In this document: positions 1 through 5,276 of the stretch, piece after piece
Layout of the letters: each line of letters starts with the position of its first letter
Position numbering within the stretch: the stretch's first letter is position 1
From: Gallionella sp. UBA6045
Lineage (GTDB): Bacteria; Pseudomonadota; Gammaproteobacteria; Burkholderiales; Gallionellaceae
Direction: 5' to 3'
DNA length: 6,122 nucleotides
NCBI GenBank assembly: GCA_002429165.1
Contig: DIYV01000079.1
Location: forward strand, 6,034 to 12,155
Made by a program: the position numbers and the translations under genes
Notes under the pieces: model-generated
Databases searched by the model: none
What the model was told of the DNA's origin: nothing
Seen by the model: the letters and a program-made list of their open reading frames with translations, nothing else

Positions 1-530
1 TTCAACGCATCGAACAGCCGCCGGTTCATCTTCTTCCGGTCAACCGGCATGTAGGCGATATCGTGGTAATTCATGATCAGGGTGATCAAATCGAGCTTTG
101 GTGCGTTATCGGGTATCGGATCCTCGAAAGGCCGTGCGACCGGAACGATGTTCGCCTGAGGGTGATTCGCCAGCCGCGCCTGCAATACCCGCGCCGGCTC
201 GGGTCCCTGCGCCCAGACCTTCCCCTTGCTGCCGACAACCAGCGCAAGCAGTTGCGTGGTGTACCCGCCGCCGGCTGCTATATCCAGCACCTGCATACCG
301 GGTCGCACATTGGAGAACTGCAAAAATTCCAGGGGTTTGCGCTTGGCATCCGCACTCCTGTCACCATCGGTTCGTATCGGGCTGGAGGCCGCCTGCCGGT
401 AGATTTCGCGCAAAGCTTTCGGGGTCTCGGACTGAGGCGCTGCGAAGCTGTTCGCCGCGCATGCCAACCCCAAAGTGGCGAGCATAACCGGAAGCCATCG
501 TAACCCTGCACAGCATCGTGATCTCAGCAT
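1..530 (-). CDS. Exported class I SAM-dependent methyltransferase (COG4798-like), 3' part beyond the window
   Basis: The frame stays open from ATG at 530 to the window edge, giving 176 complete residues; the C-terminus lies outside. A Shine-Dalgarno GGAGG (540-544) sits 9 bases before this ATG and decides the start. Residues 1-30 look like a Sec signal peptide: Arg at 3, 5 and 11, a hydrophobic core from about 12 to 26, and an SFA cleavage site before A31. The SAM-binding glycine motif I, VLDIAAGGGYTT, is at 81-92. A second conserved block, LDLITLIMNYHDIAYMPVDR, is near 146-165 and resembles the NxHD-type stretch of the COG4798 'predicted methyltransferase' family. The substrate is unknown. 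A signal peptide on a SAM-dependent enzyme is odd because SAM is cytosolic, but it is recurrent in this family. It is transcribed divergently from the gene at 863. Family call fairly sure; biochemical role not. Confidence 0.85.
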   Translation of the reverse strand, partial: MLRSRCCAGLRWLPVMLATLGLACAANSFAAPQSETPKALREIYRQAASSPIRTDGDRSADAKRKPLEFLQFSNVRPGMQVLDIAAGGGYTTQLLALVVGSKGKVWAQGPEPARVLQARLANHPQANIVPVARPFEDPIPDNAPKLDLITLIMNYHDIAYMPVDRKKMNRRLFDAL

Positions 531-802
531 AAACACCCCCCTCCTTCAAAATATTTCCACGTTGCAACGCTGGCAACCCTTTTCCATTCCGAGCATCACC
601 AACAATCGGGAAAAAGTATACTCTGCTATCGATAATTTCCGCCAACCGATAAATTTTGTAACAGAATAAATCGCCAGGTCAGCTTTTTCTTTCCAACTGG
701 CCGCGCGCTGATCAGATAAAAGATTCAGGCTTAATGGGGCGGGAACATCCGCTCAGAACCGGGCGCGGACATCGACAATCAACCGTTTTTAACCGCTTGC
801 TG

Positions 803-817
803 ACGTGGTTCCCACGT
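803..817. promoter_or_regulatory. Inverted repeat ACGTGG-TTC-CCACGT, candidate operator
   Basis: Perfect 6-base arms (803-808 and 812-817) with a 3-base spacer, ending 45 bases before the start at 863. The arms do not extend further, since flanking bases 802 and 818 do not pair. The geometry suits a dimeric regulator site. No regulator gene lies in the window, and a chance dyad cannot be excluded. Confidence 0.25.
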
Positions 818-836
818 ATCAGACTCCGCTTATGCA

Positions 837-851
837 ATTACATTGTGTAAT
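837..851. promoter_or_regulatory. Inverted repeat ATTACA-TTG-TGTAAT just before the start at 863
   Basis: Perfect 6-base arms (837-842 and 846-851) around a 3-base spacer, ending 11 bases before the ATG. It occupies the place where a Shine-Dalgarno site would be expected, and none is visible there. It could be a DNA operator or part of the mRNA leader. The AT-rich 6-bp stem would be weak as an RNA hairpin. Confidence 0.25.
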
Positions 852-862
852 ATCTGCTCGAA

Positions 863-1870
863 ATGTCTTCCATTGAGCTCAAATTTGTCCGGTTGCGCAG
901 GCTTTCGTCGAGCATGGTATTGGCTATGACTCTGCTGTTCCCATTGAAGTTGCTCGGCGCAGAACAGGCTGCCGAGCAAGCACAGCCACCCAATATTTTT
1001 GATTCTATTGATACCCCGCGTGATTATTTGTCCGGAAAAATAGTCAGCTTCGCAACCGATATTGATCGCTTCTTTGGCAATGACCGCAATTATCAGGAAA
1101 GCAATAAAAGCGTCGTTCAACTGGACCTTGCCAGAGCGACAGGATATGGCGGCGATCGCAAACTCGTGCTGTCGGCAAGGGCCAATTTGAATTTGCCTTC
1201 CACGGAAAAGAAATTGCATCTGTTGATCGAGTCCAACCCCGATCAGAACATAACCGGCGAGCCGGCACCAAATCAGAATACCGCCATCAACAACCAGGTT
1301 TCGGGGCCCCAGAGCTATGGTCTGGCTTTGCGCTATGAGAAGGTAAAAGAAGAATTAAAGGCATTGCACATCAGTGCCGATGCGGGACTGAAATTCCAGG
1401 GAATACATATCGATCCATTCATGCGTGCAAGAAGCAGCTATTCAATCCCATTTGATAACTGGCGGCTGAAAGCTGCGGAATCCGTATATTGGTTCAATAC
1501 CATAGGCGCGGGCGAAACCACCCAGGTTGACCTTGAGCATGTTTTGAGCGAACCGGTTCTGTTTCGCGCCACCAGCAATGCCACATGGCTGAATGACAAA
1601 CAGAACTTCGACCTGCGCCAGGATCTGTCTGTCTATCAGACCTTGAACGAACGGACAGCCCTGCTTTATCAGGTGAGCGCAATTGGAGTCAGCAATCCGC
1701 AGGTAGAGTTGACTGAATATGTTGCTCAAATTCTGTATCGTTATAGGCTGCACCGGGAATGGATATTCTTTGAATTGAACCCGCAACTTATTTTCCCCAA
1801 GGTAAATAATTTCAATTCCAGTTTTGCACTCACCATGCGTCTGGAAATGCTGTTTGACGAGTCCAGGTGA
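863..1870 (+). CDS. Hypothetical secreted beta-rich protein, possible outer-membrane barrel
   Basis: This is a 335-residue protein that I do not recognise by family. Residues 1-33 form a signal peptide: a basic n-region (KFVRLRR, 7-13), a hydrophobic core (about 18-31) and a likely cleavage LLGA|EQ. The mature part has many short stretches of alternating polar and hydrophobic residues, for example VVQLDLARA, KLVLSARANLNL, SYGLALRYE and HISADAGLKF. The last strand, SFALTMRLEMLF, is followed by DESR. This pattern fits a beta-barrel or beta-sandwich of the outer membrane or periplasm. It does not end in the classical terminal Phe. ATG 863 is the furthest-upstream start, as an in-frame stop lies at 848-850. 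No good Shine-Dalgarno is seen, and Met18 or Met22 are less attractive because they would remove the basic n-region. The gene ends in tandem stops TGA TAG, 15 bases from convergent hslR. Confidence 0.75.
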   Translation: MSSIELKFVRLRRLSSSMVLAMTLLFPLKLLGAEQAAEQAQPPNIFDSIDTPRDYLSGKIVSFATDIDRFFGNDRNYQESNKSVVQLDLARATGYGGDRKLVLSARANLNLPSTEKKLHLLIESNPDQNITGEPAPNQNTAINNQVSGPQSYGLALRYEKVKEELKALHISADAGLKFQGIHIDPFMRARSSYSIPFDNWRLKAAESVYWFNTIGAGETTQVDLEHVLSEPVLFRATSNATWLNDKQNFDLRQDLSVYQTLNERTALLYQVSAIGVSNPQVELTEYVAQILYRYRLHREWIFFELNPQLIFPKVNNFNSSFALTMRLEMLFDESR

Positions 1871-1885
1871 TAGCCGGGGCGGGAA

Positions 1886-2281
1886 TCATTTCCCTTTCTT
1901 GAATCTCTCGATCTCGCGCCGGTCGCGCTTGGTGGGCCTGCCCTTGAAAAAGAACGGTTGCGGCTGTGACTTGAGTTGCGCAGCAATGGCCTCGCGCCGC
2001 TGACGGCTGGCTTCGGTTTCACGATAGAGTTTCTGTGCCTGTGCGGCCGGACCGCGTTTATTGGAGAGCGCCAGCACCTCAACCACATATTGTTTTTGTC
2101 CTATGTTGATGGTGAGCATATCTCCGACCGCCACTGTCTTGGCCGGTTTGACGCGCACCTCGTTGACATGCACCTTGCCGCACTCTACCGCGTCCGCCGC
2201 CAGCGAGCGCGTCTTGAAAAAACGCGCGGCACACAGCCACTTGTCGATACGGAATTTTTCTGTGTGATCGTCTGTACTCAT
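1886..2281 (-). CDS. hslR: Heat shock protein 15, S4-domain RNA-binding protein
   Basis: The 131-residue protein starts with an S4 RNA-binding domain, about residues 9-60, carrying the Hsp15 pattern RIDKWLCAARFFKTRS (11-26) and GKVHVNEVRVKPAKTV (35-50). The C-terminus is strongly basic (KGRPTKRDRREIERFKKGK), as in Hsp15. In the characterised E. coli family member, Hsp15 binds free 50S subunits that carry nascent chain and peptidyl-tRNA after heat stress and helps recycle them. Length matches the family (about 130). The start is taken as ATG 2281; an in-frame GTG immediately upstream (2284) would add one residue. The ribosome site is poor, with AGGGC the only purine run before it. It follows the DUF5062-like gene by 76 bases on the same strand and may share its transcript; it is convergent with the gene at 863. 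Identity is secure. Confidence 0.93.
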   Translation of the reverse strand: MSTDDHTEKFRIDKWLCAARFFKTRSLAADAVECGKVHVNEVRVKPAKTVAVGDMLTINIGQKQYVVEVLALSNKRGPAAQAQKLYRETEASRQRREAIAAQLKSQPQPFFFKGRPTKRDRREIERFKKGK

Positions 2282-2357
2282 CACTATGCCCTGAACGCTG
2301 ATATTGCGCTGACGCCGGTTCGATCAACGAGGCCGAAAGCAGTGCATTTTGCTGATT

Positions 2358-2618
2358 CTATTTCAACAGCGGATCATCTTTGGGTAGTTGTTTCGAATAC
2401 CAGATCGCCAGTTTGTGCCGCAGCGTTTTTTCAGCAACCTGATCTTCAGGCAACGGCTGAATAACCTTGTCATGAACCAGCAGCCTGTAGATGTACAAGA
2501 GTTTCTCGCTCGCGGAATCGGTAGGTTCAAACTCGACCACCCCGCGTCCCTCCGCATATTTCACCCCTGCAAGCAACGCTGCCTTGAATAATTCCGCTTC
2601 ATGTTTCAGTTTTTTCAT
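2358..2618 (-). CDS. DUF5062-like small cytoplasmic protein
   Basis: An 86-residue protein starting MKKLKHEAELFKAALLAG and ending WYSKQLPKDDPLLK. The layout recalls the DUF5062 family of gammaproteobacteria: a KNEAxLxKxAL start, a 'TDSxxxKxxYIYRLLVxDKxIQPLP' centre and a 'KHKLAIWxSxQLPxDxPLL' end. The match is from memory, so the family name is moderate while the gene is likely real. No signal peptide, membrane segment or cysteine is seen; it should be a small helical cytosolic protein of unknown function. The start is set at ATG 2618, preceded by GGGGA with a 5-base gap and matching the MKK start expected of the family. An upstream in-frame ATG at 2651 would add 11 residues and has no better ribosome site. 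hslR follows 76 bases downstream, which suggests cotranscription. Confidence 0.78.
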   Translation of the reverse strand: MKKLKHEAELFKAALLAGVKYAEGRGVVEFEPTDSASEKLLYIYRLLVHDKVIQPLPEDQVAEKTLRHKLAIWYSKQLPKDDPLLK

Positions 2619-2699
2619 GGTGATCCCCGTCATTGATTTTATGCCTGACACCCCATGCAGAGTGACCGAAAATCATGTCTGTCAAAAGCAATTATCCCA

Positions 2700-2727
2700 A
2701 CTATACTTAAAACAGAAATCAAGGCAA
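2700..2727 (-). promoter_or_regulatory. Candidate sigma-70 promoter for the DUF5062-hslR pair
   Basis: Read on the minus strand, TTGCCT (2722-2727) and TATAGT (2700-2705) are separated by 16 bases. The -10 matches consensus at 5 of 6 and the -35 at 4 of 6. Transcription would begin near 2693 and give a leader of about 75 bases. It lies downstream of the terminator hairpin at 2782-2806, so it would start a fresh transcript. A TTGACA-like -35 nearer the gene has no matching -10. Confidence 0.4.
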
Positions 2728-2781
2728 GCGGCCTGTTCCGCTGTTGAGCGACCAAGGGACTTCATTGCCGTTCACGAATGA

Positions 2782-2806
2782 CAAAGGGCGGTAAAACCGC
2801 CCTTTG
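2782..2806 (-). terminator. Hairpin terminator of the 38-residue miniprotein gene
   Basis: Perfect 10-bp inverted repeat: CAAAGGGCGG at 2782-2791 and CCGCCCTTTG at 2797-2806, with a 5-base loop (TAAAA on the plus strand). It begins 31 bases past the stop codon at 2838 of the minus-strand miniprotein gene. No run of T follows on either strand, so it is not a textbook intrinsic terminator. It could equally stabilise the mRNA 3' end. No plus-strand gene precedes it. Confidence 0.7.
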
Positions 2807-2837
2807 CTGAATTTCCTGCTGCTGATTATTCGCTTCT

Positions 2838-2954
2838 TTAAGATGCCAGACCGGCCCACGCCGCAATCGACACCGACAACGCCGCAAGCCAGCCGAGTGC
2901 GGTGTGAAATTCCACATCCTGATACAAATCTTTACTTTTCATTTTGTCGCCCAT
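2838..2954 (-). CDS. 38-residue single-span membrane miniprotein
   Basis: ATG at 2954 opens a 38-codon frame that ends in TAA at 2838-2840. A Shine-Dalgarno AAGGA (2963-2967) lies 8 bases upstream, among the best in the window. The N-terminus is polar and charged (MGDKMKSKDLYQDVEFHT, 1-18). Residues 19-37 form one hydrophobic helix (ALGWLAALSVSIAAWAGLA) with two Trp and several small residues. A single transmembrane span with a short cytosolic N-terminus is likely. Met5 is an alternative start with a weaker site. A hairpin terminator follows 31 bases after the stop, so ribosome site, frame and terminator together argue for a real monocistronic gene. I recognise no family. Small subunits or regulators of membrane enzymes often have this form, but no partner is identified here. 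Confidence 0.72.
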   Translation of the reverse strand: MGDKMKSKDLYQDVEFHTALGWLAALSVSIAAWAGLAS

Positions 2955-2966
2955 ATTGAGGTTCCT

Positions 2967-3008
2967 TTCATAATCGTTAAAATGAACAGGATCTCGCATT
3001 CATAATCG
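2967..3008. repeat. Two exact 10-base direct repeats TTCATAATCG, 32 bases apart
   Basis: Copies at 2967-2976 and 2999-3008 are identical on the plus strand (CGATTATGAA in the direction of the miniprotein gene). The 32-base period is close to three helical turns, so both would face the same side of DNA. The nearer copy touches the Shine-Dalgarno of the miniprotein gene. It could be a paired regulator site or coincidence. Confidence 0.35.
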
Positions 3009-3114
3009 ATCCCGACGGATAGACCTGACGAACTGAATTTTGTTCCATGACGGTTTTGTGAATTCTGCATAGACATTGTCCGCCCAATCAACTCATGGCA
3101 TGCGCAGTGACTGT

Positions 3115-3134
3115 TGTTTGGATGCGGCCAAACA
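3115..3134. promoter_or_regulatory. Dyad TGTTTGG-N6-CCAAACA upstream of the alkene reductase gene
   Basis: Perfect 7-base arms (3115-3121 and 3128-3134) with a 6-base spacer. Just downstream is TATATT (3145-3150), which could be a -10 box. A protein bound at the dyad would then cover or adjoin the -35 region. OYE-family reductases are commonly induced by electrophiles through a local repressor, which makes an operator reasonable here. The dyad is seen; its function is inferred. Confidence 0.35.
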
Positions 3135-3293
3135 CGATTCGGAGTATATTACACGCCGGGTTGGCCGTTCCCGATTGATGAACTCCAAAACCGCGACAAT
3201 CTGTCCATTTTTTGAATGCGAAACGTCCCGTTCTGGATATCGCGAACCCGACCGTTTCCCTGACATCCGCAAAATATCCACATCACTTTCAAG

Positions 3294-3298
3294 AAGGA
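3294..3298 (+). promoter_or_regulatory. Ribosome binding site fixing the alkene reductase start
   Basis: AAGGA lies 6 bases before ATG 3305. The longer in-frame start at 3212 has no comparable site, and its extra 31 residues do not resemble the family N-terminus, so 3305 is chosen. Confidence 0.8.
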
Positions 3299-3304
3299 AG
3301 CCTC

Positions 3305-4381
3305 ATGTCACTGCTATTTTCAAAAGCAACACTCGGAACGCTCACGCTGCAGAATCATCTGGTCATGTCACCGCTGACGCGCAATCGCGCGACCGGCAAT
3401 ATCCCCAACGAACTGATGGCGGAATATTACGCCCAGCGAGGTTCTGCAGGACTCATCATCACCGAAGGCACATCTCCCTCCCCGAACGGCCTGGGTTATC
3501 CGCGCGTACCGGGAATCTTTTCCGCCGCGCAGGTCGCAGGCTGGAAACTTGTCACCGATGCGGTGCATGCCAAGGGTGCAAAAATGTTCATTCAGTTCAT
3601 GCATTGCGGTCGTATCGGTCACCCGCTAAATCTGCCTGAAGGCGCACGCGTGCTCGGACCGTCGGCAGTGGCAGCAGCCGGCGACATGTACACCGATGCA
3701 GAAGGCATGAAGCAGAATGCCATGCCGCAAGCAATGACCGAAGCTGACATCAAGACCGCCATAGGGGAATATGCCCAGGGCGCGAAAAATGCGATAGCCG
3801 CGGGATTCGACGGTGTCGAATTGCACGGGGCAAACGGATACCTGCTCGAACAATTTTTCCGGCCGAATTCGAATCAGCGCACCGATCGTTACGGCGGTTC
3901 GATAGAAAATCGCGCGCGCTTCGTGCTGGAAGTCGCCGACGCGGCGATCAAGGCGATCGGCAAGGACAAGGTCGGCATACGCCTGTCGCCGTTCGGCGTG
4001 TTCAACGACATGCCGCTATATGACGGTATGGAAGCGGATTACACCTATCTGGCACAACAACTGAATGCGCGCGGACTGGTCTACATCCATCTGGTCGACC
4101 ACTCGCCGATGGGTGCGCCACCGGTGCCTGATTCGATCAAGGCCATGTTCCGCAACACGTTCAAGGGCAAACTGATTCTTTCCGGTGGCTACGATGCCGT
4201 GCGTGCCGAGAGCGACCTGGCAGCCGGGAAATGCGACCTGATTGCCGTGGGAAGGCCGTTCCTGGCCAACCCCGATCTGGTTGCGCGCTGGAAGGCAGGC
4301 GCGGCAGTGAATGAACCCGACATGGGCACGTTCTATACGCCGGGAACCAAGGGATACACGGATTATCCGAAGCTGGGCTGA
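3305..4381 (+). CDS. Old Yellow Enzyme family alkene reductase (NemA/XenB-like)
   Basis: This 358-residue FMN-dependent flavoenzyme has the usual length for the family. It is a TIM barrel that uses NAD(P)H to reduce activated C=C bonds, such as enones and maleimides, and often nitro compounds, in the cytosol. Visible family marks: SPLTRNRA at 22-29 (Thr25 near the flavin), Gln97 in FIQFMHCGR, and the catalytic motif HGANGY at 174-179. In that motif His174 and Asn177 bind the substrate oxygen and Tyr179 is the expected proton donor. QRTDRYGGSIENRARF lies at 191-206, Arg226 in GIRLSP, and the phosphate-binding end is SGGYDA and AVGRPFLANPDL (314-325). The C-terminal YTDYP is also typical. The substrate-site variant is HxxN rather than HxxH as in NemA. 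A strong hairpin follows the stop. The natural substrate cannot be told from sequence. Confidence 0.95.
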   Translation: MSLLFSKATLGTLTLQNHLVMSPLTRNRATGNIPNELMAEYYAQRGSAGLIITEGTSPSPNGLGYPRVPGIFSAAQVAGWKLVTDAVHAKGAKMFIQFMHCGRIGHPLNLPEGARVLGPSAVAAAGDMYTDAEGMKQNAMPQAMTEADIKTAIGEYAQGAKNAIAAGFDGVELHGANGYLLEQFFRPNSNQRTDRYGGSIENRARFVLEVADAAIKAIGKDKVGIRLSPFGVFNDMPLYDGMEADYTYLAQQLNARGLVYIHLVDHSPMGAPPVPDSIKAMFRNTFKGKLILSGGYDAVRAESDLAAGKCDLIAVGRPFLANPDLVARWKAGAAVNEPDMGTFYTPGTKGYTDYPKLG

Positions 4382-4394
4382 AGCAGGTTAACAG

Positions 4395-4423
4395 GTCACG
4401 CAGCCCATACAGCGCTGCGTGAC
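4395..4423. terminator. Hairpin between convergent alkene reductase and DsbA-like genes
   Basis: Perfect 10-bp stem GTCACGCAGC (4395-4404) and GCTGCGTGAC (4414-4423) with a 9-base loop. It begins 14 bases after the stop of the plus-strand gene and ends 28 bases from the stop of the minus-strand gene. It can therefore serve both as a bidirectional transcript end. There is no T run on either side, so efficiency as an intrinsic terminator is uncertain. Confidence 0.65.
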
Positions 4424-4451
4424 TATCCCGAACAAGGATTATTGGGAACCG

Positions 4452-5186
4452 CTACTTCTTCTCCAGCGCGTCGTTGATCACAGCCGCAAAGTTCTCATAC
4501 GGCAACGCGCCAACCACCAAACGACCCTCTACAGAGTCACCAGCAGTCTTGCCGACAACGAATGTCGGTGTTCCGGTGATGCCCAGCGATTGGGCATACC
4601 TGGCTTCTGCGCCTATCTCCTTCAGATGCTTGCCATCGGCCATGCATTTCTTGAAGGTATCCGCATTCAGCGCGAGATCCCTGGTCGCATAACCGTTCAA
4701 TGAGTCCGCATCCAGCTTGTTCTGGTTCTTGAACAGCAGATCATGCATCTCCCAGAACTTGCCCTGATCTGCCGCACAGTGCACAGCCTGGGCGGCTTTC
4801 ATCGCGTACGGGTGGAGTCCCTCCAGTGGCATATCTCGCACGATCAGGCGCATCTTGCCGGTGTCGATATAGTTCTTCCTGATTTCGGGGAAGGTGGTGG
4901 CCTCGAACCGGCCGCAGAACGGGCACTGGTAATCGGTGAATTCCACCATCGTCAAAGGCGCGTCGCTTTTGCCGAGCACGTAGATCGCATCGCTCTTGAC
5001 TGTCATGGTTTGCGGCATCCGCTGGGCCGGCGGCGCCGGCGGTTGCTGTCTTGCCAGCAACTGCTTGATCTCGCGCAGTTCCTTGAGTATCGCATCGCCC
5101 TGATCCTTGGTCATCGGCGCGGCCAGAGCCGTCCCGCTGACGGTGAAGATGATCGCACTGATTATTGCCACCAGGTAATTCTTCAT
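4452..5186 (-). CDS. Periplasmic DsbA-like thiol:disulfide oxidoreductase (Thioredoxin_4 type) with N-terminal coil
   Basis: The protein has 244 residues. Residues 1-23 are a signal peptide (MKNYLVAIISAIIF... ALA|AP). Residues 27-48 form a charged amphipathic helix with a heptad pattern (Ile33, Leu37, Ile40, Leu44). A Pro/Gln linker follows (48-60). The DsbA-like thioredoxin fold starts near 65, with active site CPFC (Cys88-Cys91) in VEFTDYQCPFCGRFE and a cis-Pro loop GTPTF (Pro207). A second pair, Cys137 (HCAADQGKFWEMHDLLF) and Cys181 (FKKCM), is common in Thioredoxin_4/BdbD-type proteins. It should oxidise or shuffle disulfides in exported proteins. Start ATG 5186 has AAGGA (5192-5196) 5 bases upstream; an in-frame extension to 5231 would spoil the signal peptide. 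It lies 90 bases after the ABC exporter gene with its own promoter. No DsbB partner is in view, so oxidase versus isomerase is open. Confidence 0.92.
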   Translation of the reverse strand: MKNYLVAIISAIIFTVSGTALAAPMTKDQGDAILKELREIKQLLARQQPPAPPAQRMPQTMTVKSDAIYVLGKSDAPLTMVEFTDYQCPFCGRFEATTFPEIRKNYIDTGKMRLIVRDMPLEGLHPYAMKAAQAVHCAADQGKFWEMHDLLFKNQNKLDADSLNGYATRDLALNADTFKKCMADGKHLKEIGAEARYAQSLGITGTPTFVVGKTAGDSVEGRLVVGALPYENFAAVINDALEKK

Positions 5187-5191
5187 GATTT

Positions 5192-5196
5192 TCCTT
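5192..5196 (-). promoter_or_regulatory. Ribosome binding site fixing the DsbA-like start
   Basis: AAGGA on the minus strand, 5 bases before ATG 5186. It supports this start over the in-frame ATG at 5231, which would add 15 residues ahead of the signal peptide and would begin almost at the predicted transcript start. Confidence 0.75.
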
Positions 5197-5242
5197 GAAA
5201 ATAATTTTCGGTTAACCGGAATCCGGCACATGCCTTGCGCCC

Positions 5243-5271
5243 ATTATATTCTTGAATGCATCACTACCCAA
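5243..5271 (-). promoter_or_regulatory. Sigma-70 promoter of the DsbA-like gene
   Basis: On the minus strand a perfect TATAAT (5243-5248) is preceded at 17 bases by TTGGGT (5266-5271), a 3 of 6 match to the -35. The transcript would start near 5236 and have a leader of about 50 bases. It begins in the short gap just past the ABC exporter stop. A 10-base palindrome CGGTTAACCG (5209-5218) lies in the leader and may or may not matter. Confidence 0.6.
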
Positions 5272-5276
5272 ACCGC

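Larger units (their letters stand above)
531..862. other. Divergent intergenic region (332 bases), no gene seen
   Basis: No frame here has both a believable start and a recognisable protein. On the minus side, a TATACT -10-like box (615-620) lies about 85 bases upstream of the methyltransferase start. Its best -35 partner, TTGGCG at 640-645, has a 19-base spacer, so this is only a weak promoter candidate. A 10-base palindrome CGTTGCAACG lies at 560-569, within the presumed methyltransferase leader. On the plus side two 15-base dyads (803-817 and 837-851) lie just before the gene at 863; they are listed separately. No clear plus-strand -35/-10 pair could be chosen. Confidence 0.6.
2955..3304. 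other. Divergent intergenic region (350 bases), no convincing gene
   Basis: This separates the miniprotein gene (minus) from the alkene reductase gene (plus). Open frames cross it on both strands but lack ribosome sites and recognisable proteins. It contains a 10-base direct repeat (2967-2976 and 2999-3008), a 20-base dyad (3115-3134) and a TATATT -10-like box (3145-3150) with no clear -35 at standard spacing. No divergently placed regulator gene is present, although OYE-type reductases often have a TetR- or HxlR-type neighbour. Confidence 0.55.

Noticed and set aside
361..645. 94-codon minus-strand frame before and inside the methyltransferase gene
   Set aside because: It overlaps the methyltransferase in another frame; the methyltransferase has the signal peptide, the SAM motif and the GGAGG site.
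1881..1894. Possible terminator GGGAA-TCAT-TTCCC between the convergent genes
   Set aside because: Only a 5-bp stem, overlapping the hslR stop codon, with a poor T tail; not enough to call.
3093..3281. 62-codon minus-strand frame in the divergent region
   Set aside because: It starts at a GTG without a Shine-Dalgarno, the protein is unrecognised and no supporting promoter or terminator is seen.
3212..3304. 31-residue N-terminal extension of the alkene reductase
   Set aside because: No ribosome site before 3212, whereas ATG 3305 has AAGGA at 6 bases, and OYE proteins start with the short MSxLF-type segment.
3076..3639. 187-codon plus-strand frame across the divergent region into the reductase gene
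   Set aside because: More than half overlaps the reductase in another frame; it has no ribosome site, and its composition (many Arg, Ser, His) is that of a shadow frame.
4743..5198. 151-codon plus-strand frame opposite the DsbA-like gene
   Set aside because: Antisense shadow of a well-supported gene; no known domain.
5209..5218. CGGTTAACCG palindrome in the DsbA-like leader as an operator
   Set aside because: Single short palindrome without spacer or repeat; mentioned only within the promoter entry.
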